Assembly: GCF_018320785.1 (NCBI RefSeq)
Contig: NC_054876.1
Location: 17,692,212 to 17,756,211, forward strand
Direction: 5' to 3'
Length of the DNA: 64,000 bases
Origin: Cheilinus undulatus
Taxonomy: Eukaryota > Chordata > Actinopteri > Labriformes > Labridae
Shown here: piece after piece, positions 61,101 to 64,000 of the stretch
Layout: each line of letters opens with the position of its first letter
Numbering within the stretch: position 1 is the first letter of the stretch
The notes under the pieces: generated by a model
Databases searched by the model: none
Told to the model about the DNA's origin: nothing
Seen by the model: only the letters and a program-made list of their open reading frames with translations
Program-made: the position numbers and the translations under genes

Positions 61101-63864
61101 CTCAAAACTGATTAAACTCAGTTAAACCACAATACCACAAAAAGTTCTGCCGTGGAGGGGAAAGCATACAAGATATTGTCAAAGCATAGGGTCTGACCTG
61201 CTGCCTCCTGTAGATTTCTGGCTCCTGGTCCTGTCTCAAGAACTCCTCGATGGATACCAGGCGGGTGTTCTCTCGCTCCTCCTCTGCCTCTGCCTCTGAC
61301 TCCAGCGGTGAAACAGGAGGTCGCAGGAGGTTAATCTCCTTAGGATTAAGGAGGTCTGTGATAGGGGCTTTGGGTGGAGTTGGGATGCGCTCAGGGGTCC
61401 CGAGCTTGGCACAGGGATCCTCTATGAACTCTGTGATGGATGGGAAAGGGCGTATAGTTCCAGGGCTGTCTGTGTCTCTGCGCTGCTCCAACACCACTGC
61501 TGCTGCCGTCACTGCTGGTGGTGCAGGAGCCGCTGCTGCTACTGGACACGGTGGAGGCGCTGAGGTGATGGGGGAGGTCACATGAACCTGAAGACAAAAA
61601 AGGGGTTTAGAAGTCTAAAAATATGGGCAAAAACGGAAAATGGTATTCAGAAATGCTCATGGATGCTTGATCCCAAAAGATAAAGTACATGCAAATATTT
61701 ATGGAGCATGTAACGTACACTAAAATCTCTACATCATTTATGTGCTCAGTTTGATCCAATTCAGCGGTGCAAAACTAAGCAGATAGCTCACAAAAAGTTT
61801 TATAGAGCATTCAGGGATCATTTGATTCTATTTACTACCACAAAAGGTCTGGAACAAAACAATAATGTGACTGAAGTGTAGACTTTCAGTTTCCATTAAT
61901 AAGTTTTAACAAAAATGTAACATTTGCCATTTTATTCAGAGTACCGTCACCATGGGGCCCACATGTATTTGGAGAGAATAACATAGTCATAGCATTCATC
62001 AAGGTACTCAAGCAACTTTAACTGTAGGTTAGTAAACACTGGGATAAAACTGGGACCACAGGAGGCCACATACTTGAAATATTTAGTTTCTATTGGCCTG
62101 ACTAGTCAGTCTGGTGTATTTCAAATCCCTTAAATTACATCTCACATGAGTCTCTCCCTTGCGTCACCAGAAGATGTAGAGACTCAAAGAAACGAAACAG
62201 AGGACAGAGTACATAAGAAATCTGTTTTAAGAGACCATAGATGTCCTTTCCTGTACAGTGTCTTGTTAAGTAATGTGCGTTTGTCATGACAGCATCAGCT
62301 GATCATCAATCAGCTGTCTGCAGGCTTAAACAGCTGTTGGTGTCTGTGTAAGCATGCACTGTATTTATTCTCATAAGATACACACCGTACCAGTGTTTAG
62401 TCTCAGTACATGTGTGATCACAAACACCTGAACATAAGGAAGAGCAACCTGCAGTCAACTAAAAAAGCATACAGACCACTTCTTCCAAAATCATTAACTA
62501 ATTGATGCGTAGGCTATCTAATGATCATCTGATTATGACCACTACTGTGTAAACACCAATTCTATAGAGTTTCATACACAACGGACATTATTTATTGGTT
62601 TTAAGTTTAGGAAAATATTGAAATCGTTTAACAGTCAAACCCAGTTTTCATCAACTATTGGACTGATTTAAACTTTCCAGACATGACAACAGATGTAAAA
62701 CTTTGTCTAACTGACTCCTGCTGTTAAGACTTTAATGCTCTTTATACGGTGGTCTAATAAACACAGAATCACTGACCATGACAGAAAATATGTATAGCCC
62801 ATATGATTAATTTCATTTTAAGACCTATAACACACTTTTTGTTTGATGCTGAATCAGAAAACAAATCAAATATTAAACTCAATGTTTCATTGTAGATACT
62901 AGTTTTAAACACTTCTTCAAATGCCATCTCATCATGTATTTAAAAAATTATGTTTATGATGTGTTCAATGTCTAGTGTGTCAGTTCTATTTTTTTAAGGA
63001 GAGTGTCTCCTCTGTCATTGAGCTCTGCTGATGTTGTGAAGTTTCACAGAGGTCTGATGTGCTGCAATGTCTGATCAGTGAGTGATATCCAGCAAGGGAG
63101 CGCGTCCTTCAGTAAAAAGATTTCCAGGAAGCCTGCTATCATGTGTCCTCACTTATCGGTCCCAGGTATCTCTGTCCTCTCTCCTCAATCCTCTCTTCTT
63201 TGAGAAGTTCAAGGGCTCTGGGATGGTAATTAAGACAGTGGGTCAGAAACTACTTCCAGTTTGACCAACCCCAAGGACAGATCTTTTAAGAGACTTGAGA
63301 AGCACCCATTGCCTCCATGCATGTGACCTTTTAGAAAAACATCTTAAACCACTCATGAACCTCTTACAAAAAGGCAGAATATCTTACCACAGGAGTGATG
63401 GTGGAGGCTACTGGTAATGTGGCCTCACACATAGCCAAGGCAGCAGAAGAAGATGGGTTGGCCCATGCCCTCACATATGAGGCAGATAAGAGACGATCTT
63501 CTGAGTGAAGGGCATGAGAAGGATTGGCAGCAGCCTCCACTACGAGGCCAGAGCAGTGAGAGTCTGATGGCAAAGAGTTGGGCAGCACAGAGACTTTGGC
63601 AGCAGAGTTCCCGTAGGATGGCGGAGGAGGCAGGTTACTACAACCTGCAGGGGTGCAGGGTAGGGGTGGCACAACTGGAGTGATGACTGCTGGACCTGAC
63701 ATGATGGCAGCCAGCTTAGAGGGCACATTGACAGGCAGAGAGTCGCAGGACTCCCCATGGGCAGATGTGGTGCGGACAGTGAGCTCCTGAGCTGCCTGCA
63801 GAGACTGGATCTGAGAGGGGCCCAGGAGGGCACTGCCAGCTGTTGGGGAAGACACCTCCAGCAC
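39853..63864 (-). CDS. tspoap1: RIM-binding protein 1 (TSPO-associated protein 1), 3' half
   Basis: A presynaptic active-zone scaffold that links RIM proteins and voltage-gated calcium channels through its SH3 domains. Coding exons, 5' to 3', are 63864-63388, 61587-61198, 57464-57309, 57011-56199, 53027-52928, 49992-49853, 49744-49576, 47437-47369, 43245-43127, 43031-42960, 40868-40749 and 40197-39853. Every junction has AG/GT borders and compatible phase, giving 989 residues ending SSKKD and a TGA. The order is: proline/serine-rich linker, an acidic stretch with ILEEEEEDLYSDHL, a basic proline-rich region, SH3-II, the proline-rich hinge QLPRRPVPPPKPRRSKK, SH3-III, and a proline-rich tail ending in a lysine cluster. 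The coiled coils, SH3-I and FN3 repeats must lie beyond 64000. TSPOAP1 rather than RIMBP2 is inferred from the supt4h1/mir142 neighbourhood. Confidence 0.93.
40749..43245 (-). CDS. tspoap1: tspoap1 exons for the C-terminal SH3 domain
   Basis: Exons 43245-43127, 43031-42960 and 40868-40749 together encode SH3-III. The signature runs RRMVAIFDYDPRESSPN (RT loop), then LTFSAGDIIHVFGDMDEDGF and GQRGLVPSNFLQ, with the ligand-binding tyrosine/aspartate pair and the PSNF motif intact. The 72-nt middle exon encodes exactly 24 residues in phase 0, so it could be skipped without a frameshift but would remove the domain core. Confidence 0.93.
41040..42950. other. tspoap1 intron, no feature
   Basis: AT-rich intronic DNA between the 40749 and 42960 exons. 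Nothing is recognised on either strand. Confidence 0.5.
44060..44600. repeat. TTTTAGTC-rich repeat element
   Basis: The word TTTTAGT(C/T) and variants recur more than fifteen times over about 540 bp, ending GTTTTAGTCGACAAAATTAA. A GTCGAC word occurs in both halves (near 44179 and 44577). Shorter, similar T-rich stretches lie at 45110-45240 and 45680-45810. The class is unknown; a fish-specific non-autonomous element is likely. Confidence 0.5.
45241..45490 (-). mobile_element. interspersed repeat, RTE/SINE-like end
   Basis: On the minus strand it begins CCTCTGCAGAGGAGGTTATG, then a (TTTG)/(TTAG) microsatellite, then AACTCAAAAAGTTGTGGATG, ATTTTCATGAAATTTTCAGG, and GGTCTGCGCTCTCCGAGTGC. This arrangement is common in fish genomes; the element at 59395 has the same layout. 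The class is not settled. Confidence 0.5.
46168..46199 (+). repeat. poly-C/poly-A tract
   Basis: A run of about 20 C followed by about 9 A in a tspoap1 intron. Such tracts are error-prone in sequencing. Confidence 0.8.
47369..47437 (-). CDS. tspoap1: tspoap1 small proline-rich hinge exon
   Basis: 69-nt exon in phase 1 at both borders, encoding THAQLPRRPVPPPKPRRSKK between SH3-II and SH3-III. Being a multiple of three, it could be skipped without a frameshift. PxxPxxP-type content next to SH3 domains makes a self-binding segment conceivable. Confidence 0.85.
49155..49480 (-). mobile_element. 3' tail of a non-LTR LINE
   Basis: On the minus strand the end reads ACCAGTGTCAAATTCCTTTT, then ATACTTGGCCAACAAAGCTT and ATTCTGGTTCTGG. 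This is the same tail signature as at 32750-33065, in the opposite orientation, within a tspoap1 intron. Confidence 0.6.
49576..49992 (-). CDS. tspoap1: tspoap1 exons for SH3-II
   Basis: Exons 49992-49853 and 49744-49576 encode SH3-II. Motifs are FVALFPYDPATMSPNPD, ELPFTEGQIIKV, FGDKDADGFYRGE and GYVPCNMV. The intron falls between IIK and VFGDKD. The 169-nt exon continues through EIQVEDEETRQQLLQQGFL beyond the domain. Confidence 0.94.
52928..53027 (-). CDS. tspoap1: tspoap1 100-nt linker exon
   Basis: Acceptor TTGAGCAG and donor CCAGAG/GTCAAA on the minus strand enclose 33 codons plus one base (EPSQMPPAEAGPSWG...). It was found by phase logic: the 56199 donor is phase 0 and the 49992 acceptor is phase 1, and this exon bridges exactly that difference. 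No resemblance beyond a proline/glutamine-rich linker. Confidence 0.7.
53675..53785. repeat. fragment of a dispersed repeat
   Basis: GGCTGGGTATTGCCACTGAT followed by several GATTCGA-type words resembles the end of a common fish hAT-like element. Only one end is visible. Confidence 0.4.
54073..54887. mobile_element. hAT-type non-autonomous transposon, 815 bp
   Basis: Flanked by AATGTCCT (54065-54072) and AATATCCT (54888-54895), identical at 7 of 8 positions. The right end, read inward, is AGGGGTGTAATGGTACAGAA; the left end ATAGAGTTGTAATGGTAT is related but decayed. Sub-terminal GTAC-rich words (CCGTACATCATGGTACGG; ACCGAGGTATGTACCGAACC) mirror each other. No transposase remains. Confidence 0.78.
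58312..58539. mobile_element. hAT-type MITE, 228 bp
   Basis: Flanked by CTTTGAAT (58304-58311) and CTTTAGAT (58540-58547), identical at 6 of 8 positions. The left end CAGTTGTTTTTCAA and the complement of the right end TAGTGGTTCTCAAA are related, matching the common hAT end CAGTGGTTCTCAAA. AAGGCACACC and GGGCACACC form further sub-terminal words. Located in a tspoap1 intron. Confidence 0.65.
58881..58960 (+). repeat. end fragment of a hAT-like element
   Basis: CTCTCAACTGGTGGGTCAGG, then GGACCCTAAAGTGGGTTGCA, is the well-known sub-terminal sequence of a fish hAT family. A similar inverted end lies at about 60460-60505 (GGGTGGGTCCTGAGACTAGA, then TTAAGAACCACTGG). They may be two ends of one decayed element or two separate copies. 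Confidence 0.45.
59395..59695 (+). mobile_element. interspersed repeat, RTE/SINE-like end
   Basis: It starts with a small palindrome (GCCGATGAAATCGGC), then GGGGGTTATGTAAAG, a (TTTC)n/(TTTG)n microsatellite, AACTCGAGAACGGAAAGTCG, and CAAACTTTCAGGGAATGTTG. The layout equals that of the element at 45241 in the other orientation. It lies in a tspoap1 intron. Confidence 0.5.
61600..63380. other. tspoap1 intron, no feature
   Basis: AT-rich intronic sequence between the 61198 and 63388 exons. No exon is needed by phase, and no repeat is recognised. Confidence 0.5.
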
Positions 63865-64000
63865 CTTGGAAAGGGGAAAAACAGTCTTTTTTTAAATTTA
63901 CCACATCACAACAGCAAACAGTGACAGGCCTGAAGCTAAATTAAAACACCCTACCCAGCAGGGTTACAAGGATGCAAAAAACTGTTCTTGCCTTTTTCTT

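Noticed and set aside
61250-61585. Open frame antisense to a tspoap1 exon
   Set aside because: A mirror of the alanine/proline-rich coding exon on the other strand.

Overview
The window is vertebrate nuclear DNA, almost certainly from a ray-finned (teleost) fish. Genes are split by GT-AG introns, intergenic DNA is AT-rich, and the repeats are typical of fish: Sleeping Beauty-like Tc1 elements, L2/Rex-type LINE tails, tRNA-derived SINEs and hAT-type MITEs. The gene set matches the block on human 17q22 that holds HSF5, SUPT4H1, MIR142 and TSPOAP1.

Layout. At 2.3-11.2 kb on the minus strand lies a complete hsf5 (heat shock transcription factor 5): a 5'UTR exon and five coding exons giving 428 aa, with a Sleeping Beauty-like Tc1 element in the last intron. 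At 11.2-13.2 kb a roughly 2 kb head-to-head spacer carries two hAT-type MITEs, one nested in a SINE. At 13.2-14.6 kb on the plus strand lies supt4h1, complete in five exons (117 aa, the same length as human SPT4). From 14.6 to 34.3 kb there is a gene-poor stretch of degenerate Tc1/mariner copies (one with DD38E spacing), a SINE, LINE tails, degenerate minisatellites (one with TTAGGG runs) and a MITE-like element. At 34.4-35.6 kb on the plus strand is the miR-142 locus: an ETS/RUNX composite site and E-box, a candidate 5' exon, the perfect miR-142 hairpin, and a poly(A) signal. From 35.6 kb to the right edge on the minus strand lies the 3' half of tspoap1 (RIMBP1/BZRAP1): twelve phase-consistent coding exons (989 aa) covering the proline-rich linker, two SH3 domains and a lysine-rich C-terminus, plus a probable 4.2 kb 3'UTR. 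Its 5' half (first SH3, FN3 repeats) lies beyond position 64000.

The genes do not form a pathway. hsf5 is a transcription factor with a known testis/meiosis role in other vertebrates, supt4h1 is a general elongation factor, miR-142 is a blood-cell microRNA and tspoap1 is a presynaptic scaffold. Points of interest are the order and orientation changes relative to human, the tail-to-tail miR-142/tspoap1 poly(A) signals about 60 bp apart, the compact blood-type promoter signature upstream of miR-142, and several dated, nested transposon insertions. I saw no clearly undescribed system; the most unusual items are the DD38E element, the triple-foldback MITE and the inverted telomere-like minisatellite.
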